Positions 1-11,070 of a stretch of 64,000 bases of DNA are shown here, in pieces. Origin of the DNA: Siphonodentalium dalli (lineage: Eukaryota; Mollusca; Scaphopoda; Gadilida; Siphonodentaliidae); contig CP136065.1 in the NCBI GenBank assembly GCA_032622095.1, positions 64,843,031 to 64,907,030 on the forward strand. The letters are read 5' to 3'. The notes beneath the pieces were generated by a model, which worked only from the letters and a program-made list of their open reading frames with translations, was not told the origin of the DNA and made no database searches. The number at the start of each line of letters is the position of its first letter. Within the stretch, counting starts at the first letter, position 1. The translations under genes and the position numbers were made by a program.

Positions 1-267
1 ACTCCCCGGCCGAAAGTACCCCACATACCAAGTTTCATCAAAATCCCGTGATATTCGGGCGTTTGACCTTGAAATGACCCGATTTCAAGGTCAAGGTCAC
101 GTCGCACGGACAAATTAATATGCCTATGCCAGTCCCCGATCGAAAATACCTCCACATACCAAGTTTCATCGAAATCGGCTAGGCCGTTTTCGAGTCCATC
201 GCGATCACACAGACAGACACACCCTCACACACACACAGATCTTCCAAAATATATAATAGACATTGTA
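1..267 (+). repeat. Tail fragments of an interspersed repeat
   Basis: Two diverged copies of a motif reading 'ccaagtttcatcgaaatcgg' lie here, the second followed by a CA/GACA-rich microsatellite tail and 'cttccaaaatatataata'. The same motif and tail recur at 1080-1205 and 44960-45080, so this is the truncated end of the element annotated next. It continues beyond the window edge. Such sequences are common tails of short non-autonomous elements in invertebrates. The class (SINE, RTE-like or Helitron-like) cannot be decided here. Confidence 0.6.
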
Positions 268-433
268 TTGCGTCATGGTAACTTTAGAAACGCTAATTTT
301 AAAGGCACGTGAGGCCTTAGTTGTCGAAAATATTCATATATATTAAAATCACCGTAAACAGAAAAACATTAAAATGCATACAGTTTCGTTCATATATGCC
401 ATGGCTATCGCGTAAACAGCATGTTATCATGAC

Positions 434-2160
434 CGGCTTTGACCTTGAATTGACCATTTTGAAGGTCAAGGTCAGGTGGGGTCAAACACCAACACCCCAA
501 AACTGGTGGAAATCGGCCCAGCGGATACCGGGAAATCGGCCCGGCGGATACCGAGATACCCTATGATATGCATCAAATTTCGTCCGTAAAAATCCGCCAG
601 TTTAACCCGATTTGATTTCCACTCAAGTATATAAACGCGCCTCATATACACACGCTCATTAATTATCAAGTTTCAACGTAAAGATAAATTACCATCGGTG
701 CCCGAGATATCGCCAAGACGTCTGAAACAGTCAAATGCATCGGCCGGTTAAGCGTTAACGTGATCTAACGTTATGACCTCTAACGACGTCATAGAAGTTA
801 CGCATTGTTTTTATCCTGATGGAAGATAGTACCACTTCTTCTTGATAATTGAGGCAGATAACTTAAACGGATACATACGCATTATATATCGTTGGAAAGA
901 GGAAACACGAAAGATTCTCACAGTGTCATTATTATGACTGGCATTTTATTATTCGCGCTGTTTCGAATCGATTTGTAAGCACCGAACTCAAATGAACGTC
1001 CCGTAACACAGCGTAAAAGCAGATTTGACCGCGGCACGTGAAAAGTTGACCCCGGATCTGAAAATTGATAGGCCCATGCCACCCCCGGCCGAAAATACCC
1101 CCACATACCAAGTTTCATCGAAATCGGCTCGGTCGTTTTCGAGTCCATCGCGATCACACAGACACACACACCCTCACACACACAGATCTTCCAAAATATA
1201 TAATAGACTAGCCGATGAGCCCGACGTTGTCCGGGCTATTCAAAAACCAAATTTAAAGTCGATAGCTATTCAAAAACCTAATTTCAAGTCGATAGCTCCA
1301 CCCGTTTCCGAGATCTGGTCTGCGCATGCGCGAAACTGGCGTCGCACGGGCTCGGCGACCCGATAAATTTCGTATCCGGGGCAAGATACATTCACATAGC
1401 AAATTTCAAGTCGATAGGTCCACCCGTTTCCGAGATCTCGTCTGCGCATGCGCGAAGCTGGCGTCGCACGGGCTCGGCGACCCGATAAAATTCGCATCCG
1501 GGGCAAGATACATTCACATAGCAAATTTGAAGACGATAGCTCCACCCGTTTCCGAGATCTCGTCTGCGCATGCGCGAAGCTGGCGTCGCACGGGCTCGGC
1601 GACCCGATAAATGAGCCCGACGTTGTCCGGGCTATTCAAAAACCAAATTTCAAGTCGATAGCTCCACCCGTTGTCCGGGCTATTCAAAAACCAAATTTCA
1701 AGTCGATAGCTCCACCCGTTTCCGAGATCTGTTCTGCGCATGCGCGAAGCTGGCATCGCACGGACTCGACGACCCGATAAAATTCGTATCCGGGGCAAGA
1801 CACATTCACATACCAAATTTCAAGTCGATAGCTCCACCCGTTTCCGAGATCTCGTCTGCGCATGCGCGAAGCTGGCGTCGCACGGGCTCGGCGACCCGAT
1901 AAAATTCGCATCCGGGGCAAGATACATTCACATACCAAATATCAAGTCGATAGCTCCACCCGTGTCCGAGATCTCGTCTGCGCATGAGCGAAGCGGGCGC
2001 CGCACGGGCTCGCCAATACGACAACGTTCACCGCCTGGTCAAACTACACACACGTACCAAGTTTCGTCCCGATCGGTCGAGAATCGTAGATTTGTATAAA
2101 TGACAGACAGACAGACAAACAAACAAACAAACAAACAAACAGAGGTCTTCAAAATATATA
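434..2160 (+). mobile_element. Interspersed non-autonomous element, copy A
   Basis: The segment from the 'tttgaccttgaattgacc' motif to about 1205 matches 44327-45085 almost base for base. Both copies then continue into a block beginning 'gatgagcccgacgttgtccg', then a variable number of 122-bp units, then a (GACA)n/(AAAC)n microsatellite and 'cttcaaaatatatatgagat'. The block starts with a short hairpin (CCCGAC-gttgt-CCGGG type), and the other copy starts with CCCGACTTCGTTCGGGC. Open frames across it are short and repetitive, so I read it as non-coding. Helitron-like and SINE-like origins are both possible. Confidence 0.65.
1270..2015 (+). repeat. 122-bp tandem repeat inside copy A
   Basis: The anchor 'tccacccgtttccgag' recurs at about 1297, 1419, 1541, 1663, 1711, 1833 and 1955. 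Spacing is exactly 122 bp except for one 48-bp step. Each unit carries 'ctgcgcatgcgcgaagc', 'cgcacgggctcggcgacc' and 'ggggcaagatacattcaca'. The 48-bp step begins again at 'ttgtccgggctattc', which looks like an internal slip. The other copy of the element has only about two units, so the array expanded after the copies parted. Confidence 0.85.
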
Positions 2161-2339
2161 TGAGATTTATAAACATGTATTACTAATTATGTGTATGCGT
2201 ATATCGGTACTGTTCTTGTACAAATTATAATGGTGTTTGTTCTACACATTGGCTTGCTGAGTTTAGTCATTTCTCATTTACTAACTTAATACATTCACAA
2301 AGCTTGCGGAGATGTGATCCTTTATCGTCATTGAGCAAG

Positions 2340-2660
2340 AAGATCAGGGGAGACCATGACAGTTAGTTCATTAGCATACGATGTCCTTGTGTCTATATTA
2401 GGTTGTGCCGTATTCGTGGTATATATGTCGTTGATTTAAATATCGGGGTTGTACTGTCTGATACATGAATTTGGGACAGTTAGTTCGTTATCCCCTGGTT
2501 TCCTTAAATTGGGTTGATATTAGATCGTGCTTCGTTCAGGGAATGAATGTCTTTGAATAAAATATCGGTGTTGCACTCACTGTCTGATACATGGACTTGG
2601 AACACACTTGATTATCCATTCGTCGGACTTGTCTCGGGCCGTCATACGACTTCATTCCAC
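2340..2660 (+). repeat. Diverged direct repeat, related copy at 5052-5215
   Basis: Two diverged units are visible: 'gacagttagttcattagc' then 'attaggttgtgccgtattcg' then 'aaatatcgg...tgt', and again from about 2477. The block ends in 'ggacttgtctcgggc'. A third relative at 5052-5215 shares 'attaggttgtacctcattcg', 'aaatatcggtt' and 'ggacttgtctcgggcatcag'. No coding signal is seen. Confidence 0.5.
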
Positions 2661-2702
2661 AGATATATATAAATCGTTGCTGGAACTAAGATTTAATGAA
2701 CA

Positions 2703-4003
2703 AGAACAGATAATTATTACGAATAGGGTACTACGTCACTAGAATTTGTGTTCTTTCTATTCGTTTTCGTCTGTCCGTTGTTACGATTACTGTTTTGGAT
2801 TTTCAACAAAACTCACAAATACACCATATAGTAATAAGTTTAGTTTAGTTTAAACATATTTATTTGTCTAATTTATGTAACACATGATATATAACACATA
2901 CATTTGTTTATACAGACAATGGGGATGGAGGACAAGTGCTGACTCACTTATGGGTACCCATCTCCCATATGTTATTACACTGAAAAATAAATAATTAGTA
3001 ATGACAAAGCAACATGACTACCAAAACAAGTTGAACATATACATACATATCACCGGTCACCCCCACCCCGAGTTAGTCATAAGTTTGTATATGTATTTGT
3101 TTAAAGTCGGGTTTGTTTGTTTCGCTTGCTGGCTTGTACGTATCATTATTTGGAAGAGTCAGTCAAAAGAATCCTCATTTGCCTCGCGTATGAATGACTG
3201 TACAGCTAAGAAAATGTTCATGTTGTCACAATCAGGTAGTGCAGGATCTCGAAAAAGCTAAATTTTTAATGAATAAATATTGTAAGGAAGTAATTTATTT
3301 AATAAACGAATTCTTGGTATTGAATGTAGGTGGCAATCAAAGAAATAATGAAAGGCATTCTCTTCACCGTTTGCGCATGTGCAGTCTTTTGAATTTGCAA
3401 TGTAATAAGTTCGCGATCGTTTCTCAGCTCCTCAATGTGGGAGGTGACTCTGAGATTAAGTCCTTAACTTCTGATCGCCATGTGGCCTTACTTTTTGTTA
3501 TCTATTAATGTCTTTTAGACACCTTTCGTATAATAAACGACGACAGATAATTATTACGAATAGCCGTTTGTAGTCGTAAATTTTCTGAGGGTCCAAAAAC
3601 CTTTTCGCAAAAAAACTTTTCAAAAACGTCGCGTTCGTGAAACGATCGTGCTTGTCATTCGCAGTAAGGAGATTACGGGTTTTCGTGTCGTGATTATTTT
3701 GTACTTAATTATGCTGTCATCATGTCAAAGTGTAGCACTTTGTGTTTCGCAAGATTCTCGTGTTTGATTGTCAATAATATATAAAAATTAAGGCGATCAC
3801 AATTTAAGGACATAATATCAGAATCATCTACCACATTGAGGAGCTGAGAAACGATCGCGAACTTATTACTGTATGATGTATTTGTGAGATTTGATGAAAA
3901 TCCAAGGCCATAATCGTAACAACGGATAAGGAAAAATGACAATGAATAGAAAGAGTACAAATTATAGTGACGTAATACCCTATTCGTAATAATTATCTGT
4001 TGT
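2703..4003. mobile_element. TIR (foldback-type) element with about 200-bp arms, split by a LINE
   Basis: The left end 'aacagataattattacgaat' is repeated in reverse complement at about 3978-4003. Once the insertion at 2841-3401 is removed, the left arm (2703-2840 plus 3402-3485) matches the reverse complement of about 3796-4003 along its length, including 'gatcgtttctcagctcctca'. A third copy of 'acagataattattacgaata' sits inside at about 3544. No transposase frame is visible, so it is non-autonomous. I could not define a target duplication. Confidence 0.7.
2841..3401 (-). mobile_element. 5'-truncated non-LTR retrotransposon tail
   Basis: The minus strand ends in a simple tail of the type (AAACT)n ('ttaaactaaactaaa') and is flanked by a perfect 10-bp direct repeat GTAATAAGTT at 2831-2840 and 3402-3411. 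The flanking arm of the host element is continuous once this block is removed. This is the standard signature of target-primed reverse transcription. No reverse transcriptase motif remains in the roughly 560 bp, which appear to be 3' UTR. Confidence 0.75.
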
Positions 4004-4038
4004 GCGAAAGGGGGTGTCTAATCCACCTAACGCGCATA

Positions 4039-4398
4039 AGATTGTCCACTTATAAACGGACAATACTTATCTAAAATGGTCATTAATAAATGGACAATCC
4101 AACCACGCGTGGCACGCAAGCTTATAAACGCTCTTTAAAAACACTTCATCAAATATCTCCGTTATTTCGTCAAAAACTCTTCTTCTCATACAATTCACCG
4201 TTATTTAGTATATATAAATTAACATTCTTTATAGAGTTATTGCCCTTCATATTAAATATGAAGCTAACATGCAGGATTAGCTATACATGTCTTCATTTAG
4301 TGGACAATCCCAAGCTCGCGTGCCACGCGTGGTTGGATTGTCCATTTATTAATGACCATTTTAGGTAAGGATTGTCTGTTTATAAGTGGACAATCCTT
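4039..4398. mobile_element. MITE with 80-bp TIRs (GTGGACAAT family)
   Basis: The left arm 'gattgtccacttataaac' continues through 'aaaatggtcattaataaatg' to 'ccacgcgtggcacgc' and is mirrored at 4317-4398. The GTCCA/TGGAC motif occurs twice per arm, which suggests a sub-terminal repeat. The loop is about 190 bp and shares 'aaatatctccgttatttcgt' with 46425-46485. No coding potential. Confidence 0.75.
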
Positions 4399-4521
4399 GA
4401 AGAATTGCCTGGTCTAATCACACACCTCGCCCGTTTAACCGTAAATTGCATGTAGTGACGTGTGATCACGGAGAGAAAAGAGAATACTACGAAAGTCGTG
4501 AATGGGGAGATCAAGGGCGGC

Positions 4522-5041
4522 ATTAGATCATGCCATGAATTTCTACTCTGGCTAACGCCCGTATGATCATGTTCCATCAGTACTAAACCTAGGAACTTTT
4601 TAAAGTTTTGACAGGGAACCTTATAAAGTCGAAAACATAACGCGTGGAATATATTTCTTAGTTGTTATCTTTTCCTTAATAATGTACTTCACTGTAGGTG
4701 AATGTCCCAACTCAAAATCGTATGCCTTTCTCTGACTTTTGTGAGCCGATAACTCAATAAACAAATTAATTACCCAGGAAAAATGCCATAATTGTATGCA
4801 ACGCGAAGCAAAATCGCTCACAAATTCACTTAAATCGTGAAATTTTGAAATGGGACCTTACCTTCAGTGAAGTACATTATTAAGAAACAGATAATAACTA
4901 AGAAATACATTCCCCGCGTTATCTTTTCGACTTTATAAGGTTCCCTGTCAAAACTTCAAAAAGTTGCCCAAGGTTTTGTACTGGTGGAATATGATCTCTA
5001 CGCCCGTTAGGTAGAGTATAGAGATTCATGGCATGATCTAT
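4522..5041. mobile_element. Palindromic MITE, arms about 180 bp
   Basis: 'tagatcatgccatgaat', 'gggaaccttataaagtcg' and 'ttcttagttgttatc' in the left arm reappear in reverse complement at about 4847-5041. The loop (4706-4846) is unrelated AT-rich sequence. A third, single copy is at 28254-28755, so this is a dispersed family. No target duplication could be fixed with confidence. Confidence 0.7.
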
Positions 5042-5051
5042 GGGGCTGCGT

Positions 5052-5577
5052 TATTGTTGGTAGGTTCATTATCCACAGATGTCTTCCGAACTATATTAGG
5101 TTGTACCTCATTCGTGGAATAGATGGAATGAAATATCGGTTTACACTATCTTACTCCGAATTGTGTGTTCGTTGGACTTGTCTCGGGCATCAGACGGGTT
5201 CATTCCGCCAGAGGACAGATTCGATTTACGTAAATCGTTTTTTTTCTTGTCGCGAGAAAACTGATTTAGTGGGATGAGGTAGAGGATTGATTAGAATGGT
5301 GCATGCTCGGTGTTGGCGGCTCAGGTGTTTATACGACTGGCTGACATTCAGAATATTAAATTAGCATGCAAAACCACGATCACTTGTCTCGGGCTTAATT
5401 GGGTCAGAGCACGTGACAAAAGCAATCACGTGAGATATGGCGACGGGAGGATTTGTGGTTCCACAATCACAGACTAAGTGTTTAACGAGAAGCAATAGCT
5501 GCAAATTCCAGATATGAACATTGCATGGGTGTGTGGTGTCTGCACTAACAGTTGAATGTTTTCCTACATTACATGGA
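5052..5577. other. Repeat relative, then unassigned sequence
   Basis: The first 160 bases are the third relative of the 2340-2660 repeat. The remainder is single-copy as far as I can see, with no splice-bounded open frame. Confidence 0.4.
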
Positions 5578-5744
5578 ATGTTAGAGTTGCTTGCCCCATA
5601 CGTAACACGCCTCCAACAATGCTATGTTGAAATCGGCCTTCATCACTGTGGATGAACGGAAGTAATTATTTGTACGCGTTTTCATAGTACTGTAATTTGA
5701 GGTGGAGTTTTTATTATACTGTTGGTACAGTGTTTTATCCCTTT

Positions 5745-6320
5745 CATTACGGGAGCTTCCTGAAATTTTGCGAAAACCCTGTGCCAATGCATTCTCTTAT
5801 ATATGCGAGTCGACCATAGGTCACCTCGCATATATAATAGAATGCATTGGCCTAACAAATTTTATATTATTTTTTATAATTTTTAACGAATGTAAGAAAT
5901 AATAATGAAAATGATAACATTTGTTAAAGAATGTAAGAAAATATAATAAAAAATTATAAAAAATGTAAGAAAAAAATGATAAAATTGTTAAAGAATGTAA
6001 GAAAAAATTATAGAAATTGTTATAGAATGTAAGAAAAATGATAAAAATTGTTAAAGAATGTAAGAAACAAATTATAAAAATTGATAAAATCGTTAAAGAA
6101 TTTAAAAAATAATGATAAAAAATTAAAAAATTTGTTAAAGAATGTAAGAAAAAAATGACAAAAATGAAAAAATTGTTATAGAATGTAAGAAAATATTATC
6201 AAAATTATTAAATAAAAAAAATGATAAAAAATGATAAATTTTTTTTAAGAATGTAAGAAATATAATATAAAAAATTGCCAATGCATTCTCTTATATCTGC
6301 GAGGCGACCTATGGCATAGG
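5745..6320. mobile_element. Double-hairpin element 1 with expanded spacer
   Basis: The left shoulder 'ggagcttcctgaaattttgc' leads into 'ccctgtgccaatgcattctc', then the first palindrome (about 5783-5853). The matching second hairpin is cut after 'ggcgacctatgg' (about 6276-6318). The spacer has grown into a degenerate tandem array. The shoulder matches elements at 15127, 16069, 29388 and 44148. Confidence 0.7.
5858..6272 (+). repeat. AT-rich degenerate tandem repeat, period about 30-40 bp
   Basis: The motif 'gttaaagaatgtaagaaaa' followed by 'aatgataaaaattg' recurs about ten times with indels. The same motif appears once or twice in the spacer of the double-hairpin elements at 17.9 and 41.2 kb. 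This is therefore a local expansion of the normal spacer. Confidence 0.75.
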
Positions 6321-6613
6321 GTCTTTAATGCAGATTCAGATTTTCAGATGTTTATTACACCTTTCGTCGCATTTGACATAACAGGCGATTCACCAGGGTT
6401 AATGTTCCCCTTCTGCCAAATAAAAGTGATCGATTTGTACGTATTTTCATAGAACTGTAATTTGAGGTGGAGTTTTATTATACTGTCGGTACAGTGGGCG
6501 TATACACCCGGTTGTAAGAAACGAGTTTATGAAGTTATAACAACAAATACAAGCAGATTTAAACATATATGCGTCACTGGTGATAACTGGAACTCTTATC
6601 ACGGTGAGGAATC

Positions 6614-7232
6614 ACAAGGTTTCGAGGTTGGCGAGTACCTCGCATACGAAATGACCGAGGCTACTGCTAGCCGAAATACTCAGTAGTTTTCTATAACATT
6701 ACCCTGTGCCAATGCATTCTCTTATATATGCGAGTCGACCATAGGTCGCCTCGCATATATAAGAGAATGCATTGGCCTAACAATTTTTTATCATGTTTTT
6801 TAAATAAATGTTTCTTACAATTTTTAGGACATAAAATAAAAAAAACATCCATTACCCTGCAGGGAGCCCCTCACATATATAGAAGCACCTAGAAGAGTGT
6901 CGTCTGCTCATGTTTGTCTGGGGCTCTGTATGGGTGAAATTATAAAATTGTTAAAGAATACAAGAACAAATTATTAAAATTGCAAAAAAATGTTAGGCCA
7001 ATGCATTCTCTTATATATGCGAGTCGACCTATGGTCGACTCGCATATATAAGAGAATGCATTGGCACAGAGTAAAAAAAATCCCGACTTCCGACTGGATT
7101 TGATATGGCGAGTCACATATAATTATTAGTGTATACCTGATCGATAACAAGGTTTCGAGGTTGGTGAGTACCTCGCATACGAAATGACCGAGGCTACTGC
7201 TAGCCGAAATACTCAGTAGTTTTCTATAACAT
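6614..7232. repeat. About 86-bp direct repeats flanking double-hairpin element 2
   Basis: 'aaggtttcgaggttggcgag' through 'tagttttctataacatt' at 6614-6700 is repeated with about one change at 7148-7232. The block between them is the hairpin element. The repeat is far too long for a transposase target duplication, so a segmental duplication or gene conversion around the insertion is more likely. Part of it is also mirrored near 7470-7550. Confidence 0.7.
6701..7120. mobile_element. Double-hairpin element 2
   Basis: Two palindromes (about 6708-6775 and 6991-7065) lie in opposite orientation around a spacer that contains 'ccctgcagggagcccc' and 'gtctggggctctgtatggg'. The same spacer is seen at 8285-8490 and 41840-42045. 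The right outer shoulder is 'aaatcccgacttccgactgg' to 'gagtcacatat'. The matching left shoulder is missing, so it is truncated on that side. Confidence 0.75.
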
Positions 7233-7870
7233 TCTGACCAAAGTTACCAGTCTGAGGTTCATGGTATACACAAGCCCGTACATCTTGGAGAATACTTCAA
7301 CTGACAACTTTGATCAGAATGTTAGAGCAAACAACTGTGAGTTTTGACACGAATGGGGTATCAGATTGTTTGAAAAATAATATAGCATATGCTCGTATCC
7401 GCCAAAATACTATGTAATATGTCATATCCTATAGTTTATTACCTTTTCCCTCGTTTCTGGTAGCATTTGCGATTTCTCGACCAGTTTGAGTGTGTGATAC
7501 TCATCATCTCGAAACCACGTGATTCCCCACCGTGTATTTGTGAAAATAACAATTTTGAGCAAGATCATTTTCCATTTCAATTTTATCACTTTTAAATACG
7601 CCCGTTAGGCCAATATAAATAAATTGCTAGATTTGCATCCAACTATTTCAGAAAAATGCGACGGGAGGGCGAATTTTATTTTTTATATAACATAAATGGA
7701 CATGAAGAGTTCTAGATATTGAAGAAGTATCCTATCTTATATAATGCAAGGTGATTCAGATTGTCCAATTTGATCGAAATAGACTGATTATGGGGTCATT
7801 GAAATGTAATTTGACTTACGGCATGAGGAAAAAGTTGACATAACAGATATCCAAATAAAAAAGATTGAGG
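7233..7870. other. No gene seen
   Basis: AT-rich sequence without a splice-bounded open frame. Part of 7470-7550 is a weak inverted match to 6600-6680. Confidence 0.4.
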
Positions 7871-7880
7871 AGGGGACTAA

Positions 7881-7946
7881 AAATACGGTCGGGAGGGGAT
7901 GTAAATACGGTCGGGAGGGGATGTAAATACGGTCGGGAGGGGTTGT
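7881..7946 (+). repeat. 22-bp tandem repeat, three units
   Basis: Three near-identical 22-bp units starting at 7881, 7903 and 7925 contain 'acggtcgggagggg'. A degenerate relative may precede them at 7868. The G-rich units could form a quadruplex, but nothing indicates a function. Confidence 0.85.
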
Positions 7947-8127
7947 AATCAAGCATTTATTTATATTGTCCTTATGTGCTTTTCACGAGAACAGACTGTG
8001 TGTGGAATGATGCTTCCTCTGAGACCGATGACAGCGACGTGTGTGGTGTGTTAATTTTACGAGCGTGACTCGATGGCTGTGTCGTTCATGGCCAAGTCAT
8101 CATAAGCCGGCTGTCGTATCGACCAGT

Positions 8128-8835
8128 AGGTTACACTGGTGTAAATTGTTTTCCACATATGTGACCCGCCATATCAAATCCAGTCGTAAATCGGGATTTT
8201 TTTTACCCTGTGCCAATGCATTCTCTTATATATGCGAGTCGTCCATAGGTCGCCTCGCATATATAAGAGAATGCATTGGCCTAACAATTTTTTACAATTT
8301 TAATAATTTTTTCTTGTATTCTTTAACAATTTTATAATTTCACCCATACAGAGCCCCAGACAAACATGAGCAGACGACACTCTTCTATATGCTTCTATAT
8401 ATGTGTGGGGCTCCATGCAGGGTAATAGATGTTTTTTATTTTATGTCCTAAAAATTGTAAGAAACATTTATTTAAATAAAATGATAAAAAATTGTTAGGC
8501 CAATGCATTCTCTTATATATGCGAGGCGACCTATGGTCGACTCGCATATATAAGAGAATGCATTGGCACAGGGTAAAAAAATCCCGACTTACGACTGGAT
8601 TTGATATGGCGGGTCACATATGCCTCAGTGCAAACGTATTATTGTATATTGTTTACAATATTACGCCTAGGTCCAAAATTGTCTTTAAATCTGAAAGATT
8701 GACATTTGCGGTAACATTTTATGCAAAAAACTCATACCCGACAGGCCGGGCATTCGACTTTAAATCTTGTTTCGTAACTATTGTATCAGAACCACACTAA
8801 AAATATAGTCATTGACCAATCAGGCTCCAGTGTAC
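8128..8835. mobile_element. AGGTTACAC-family MITE, interrupted
   Basis: It begins 'aggttacactggtgtaaat' and continues after an insertion with 'gcctcagtgc', 'gtccaaaattgtctttaaat', 'aattcgactttaaatcttg'-like sequence and 'gaccaatcaggctccagtg'. Intact relatives are at 52141-52573 and 53443-53898. The right end has decayed. Comparison with those two copies shows exactly where the double-hairpin element entered. Confidence 0.65.
8155..8621. mobile_element. Double-hairpin element 3, complete, with outer TIR 'GTGACCCGCC'
   Basis: The outer TIR reads 'acatatgtgacccgccatat' on the left and is mirrored by 'atatggcgggtcacatat' on the right. It includes 'aaatccagtcgtaaatcggg'. Inside are two palindromes (about 8214-8281 and 8501-8567) with the type-2 spacer. 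It lies within the AGGTTACAC MITE between 'gttttcc' and 'gcctcag', and the empty sites at 52160 and 53462 read 'gttttccataggcctcag'. The duplicated target is probably ATA or ATAT. Confidence 0.8.
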
Positions 8836-9515
8836 TTTTATATGACTGAAAAACTCAAAAATCATTATAGCATTGACGGGAAAACCTAAGATCTTCAAAA
8901 CACGTTTCAGCAAATAGCAAGAAGAATACCGTTATTTAAGGCAAGAAAAATTCAAACAGATTAGTTTTTCGAAACCACGGATCAAATAAAAACAACATGA
9001 TAGCCATATTGGACATATTTCAACGCCAAAATAGGTTCATATTGAGCTCATGGTTCAGGAGAAGACTGGTGTACTAGATCACAATATTATATATCTGGGT
9101 TTTTTTTTTTTTTTTTGTAATCGCCATAAGGATTTAAAGTGAGACTCACGCCAATATAAAGGGAAACGTACGCCAATCTAAATACATTCCCGATAATAAC
9201 AACCAACTAATACCGATAATATATAGAAAAATAATTATTGTTATAACAGGTTATCTTACAATCTAATTTAATAATTCAAAACAAATTTACTTCCAGCCAT
9301 AAACTAATTTCCATATACAAAACGTAATCGAATTAATTGACGGATAGTGGATTGGGCAATTTACTCCTGGCACACATCGTGTAAAAATATGTTTATACGA
9401 GGCGTGAACTCAAGCCACTCACTGACTTTACAATAAAATGAATGAGTATCTGGGACTATTATGCTTATAATATAACATTTATTTGATACATTTGTCTGAA
9501 AACTGAAAACAAATA
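8836..9515. other. No gene seen; poly-T tract at about 9100-9117
   Basis: AT-rich sequence with one T homopolymer of about 18. No open frame with splice signals stands out. Confidence 0.4.
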
Positions 9516-9518
9516 TCC

Positions 9519-10206
9519 CGATGACGAGCATTTTATTTTTGCATTCCGGCTTATCTGCCATCTGTATAACATTACTTCGTACTCAGCAGAAAGTCAAATG
9601 ATGGAAATCTGATTACCTTATTCTACGAAGCAGAGAATATAGAAACCAACAACAACATTTGAGTACAGTAACTCTTTGATACAGTGATTGAGTTAGATTA
9701 TATATATACCTAGTGGTGCTTTCACCTACTTACCCACGACGAAGGTGGCATGTTTATATTCTGTATAAAAGTGATATCGATGTATTCAGGGCATTGCTTG
9801 TAAAGTATCCTATAAAATCTTTTTGGCAAAAAATAAATCGATGACGAGCGTTCTAGTTTTGCATTCCGGCTTATCTGCCACCTGTATAACGTTACTTCGT
9901 ACTCAACATATTGTTAAATAATGGAAATCTGGTTACCTTATTCTACGAAGCAGATAATATAGAAACCAACAACAACATTTGAGTACAGTAGTCCTTTAAT
10001 GTAATAGTAACACGCACAACGGCTATATACATTCCTAAGTTACCGGTGAATGCATGTGTATATCAAATTAGCAGTGATTGGGTTCATATATCCCTATTTG
10101 CGCTGTCCCCTACTCACCCACGACGTTCATAGTGTGCAGAAAAGTGATATCAATCAATGTATTCAGAGCATTGCATGTAAAGTGTCCTATAAAATATTTT
10201 TGGTAT
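9519..10206 (+). repeat. Tandem duplication, period 320 bp
   Basis: 'gatgacgagc' followed by 'gcattccggcttatctgcca' and 'aaaccaacaacaacatttga' occurs at 9520 and again at 9840. Each half ends near 'agtatcctataaaatc' or 'agtgtcctataaaatat'. A weak third relative lies at about 11060-11160. Divergence is about 10-15%, so it is not recent. Confidence 0.8.
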
Positions 10207-10824
10207 CAATTCAATTTTTTAATTAATCTTCATCAAGATGATTACAGCAGAATGATACAGATATAATGGAGAATGTGGTGCATGACGTTTTGGAACAAGT
10301 TTGGATGGTGTGAATATGTTCTGTGCAGGATAATACAATATACGGTGCAATTAATTCATTATATATTAATTCAACAACCAATGGTGGGTTCCTAACGTGT
10401 GCGTTCATAGAATCCCTCACGGGAGAACGGAGAATGGCATAGATCGTTTAATTGATGCATATTGAAATGCGTTCTGCTCTCTTCCCATTTCCTGCGTTGA
10501 ATAGTTCATTTAGTTCATTTAGTTTAATAACATTCGGTTTTCGACTGATGTATAGGGATTTATATATCTATCTCGTGTATTCTGCAGTACATGGCATTTC
10601 AAAAGTACATGAAATTCATCACCGAATTATATATTACATATAGAGTATATTTCTGTCTTTGTCTGGCTGACATCGGATTATGGTAGTGCTTTTCTTGGCA
10701 TCGATGTGAATGCATGGGAACCAGTCTTATAATACCCGGCGTGTCACTTCATATTATGTTGTAAAATTATGCATGTCAACCTGAGTGGCGTTGCCGCCTT
10801 TTATACTCTTCCATGAGTAAATCA
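10207..10824. other. No gene seen
   Basis: AT-rich sequence. Short open frames lack splice context or recognisable motifs. Confidence 0.4.
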
Positions 10825-11070
10825 TTAACCCTAGGGTTCATGACTGGAGTTGCGCTGGTGCATCATTAAATATCATGTGTCAGTGCATTCTCTTATATAT
10901 GAGTCTCCCAATTGGGATCCTCGCATATATAATAGAACACATTTGCTTACATGGTCAAGGTAAATATTGTTAGGCCAATGCACCGTATTGGAGAATCGCA
11001 CCTATAAGAGCATGCACTGACACAGTGTTTTCGCAAAATTTCTGGAAGCCCTACTCATGGAAGGGGTCCA
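10825..11070. mobile_element. Diverged double-hairpin element 4 (TTAA-type)
   Basis: It starts TTAACCCTAGGGTTCATGA. Two decayed palindromes follow ('cagtgcattctcttatatat' at 10883; 'tataagagcatgcactgaca' at 11008). The right shoulder is 'ttttcgcaaaatttctggaa'. The right TTAA is mutated. Family membership rests on core and shoulder order. Confidence 0.6.

Noticed and set aside
1025-2099. Chains of 90-120-codon frames on both strands in the 122-bp array
   Set aside because: Repeat-derived. Frames change with the 122-bp period, which is not a multiple of 3.
5783-5853. Hairpins as transcription terminators or microRNA precursors
   Set aside because: They occur in pairs inside mobile elements. 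No sequence feature singles out a terminator, and processing cannot be judged from sequence alone.
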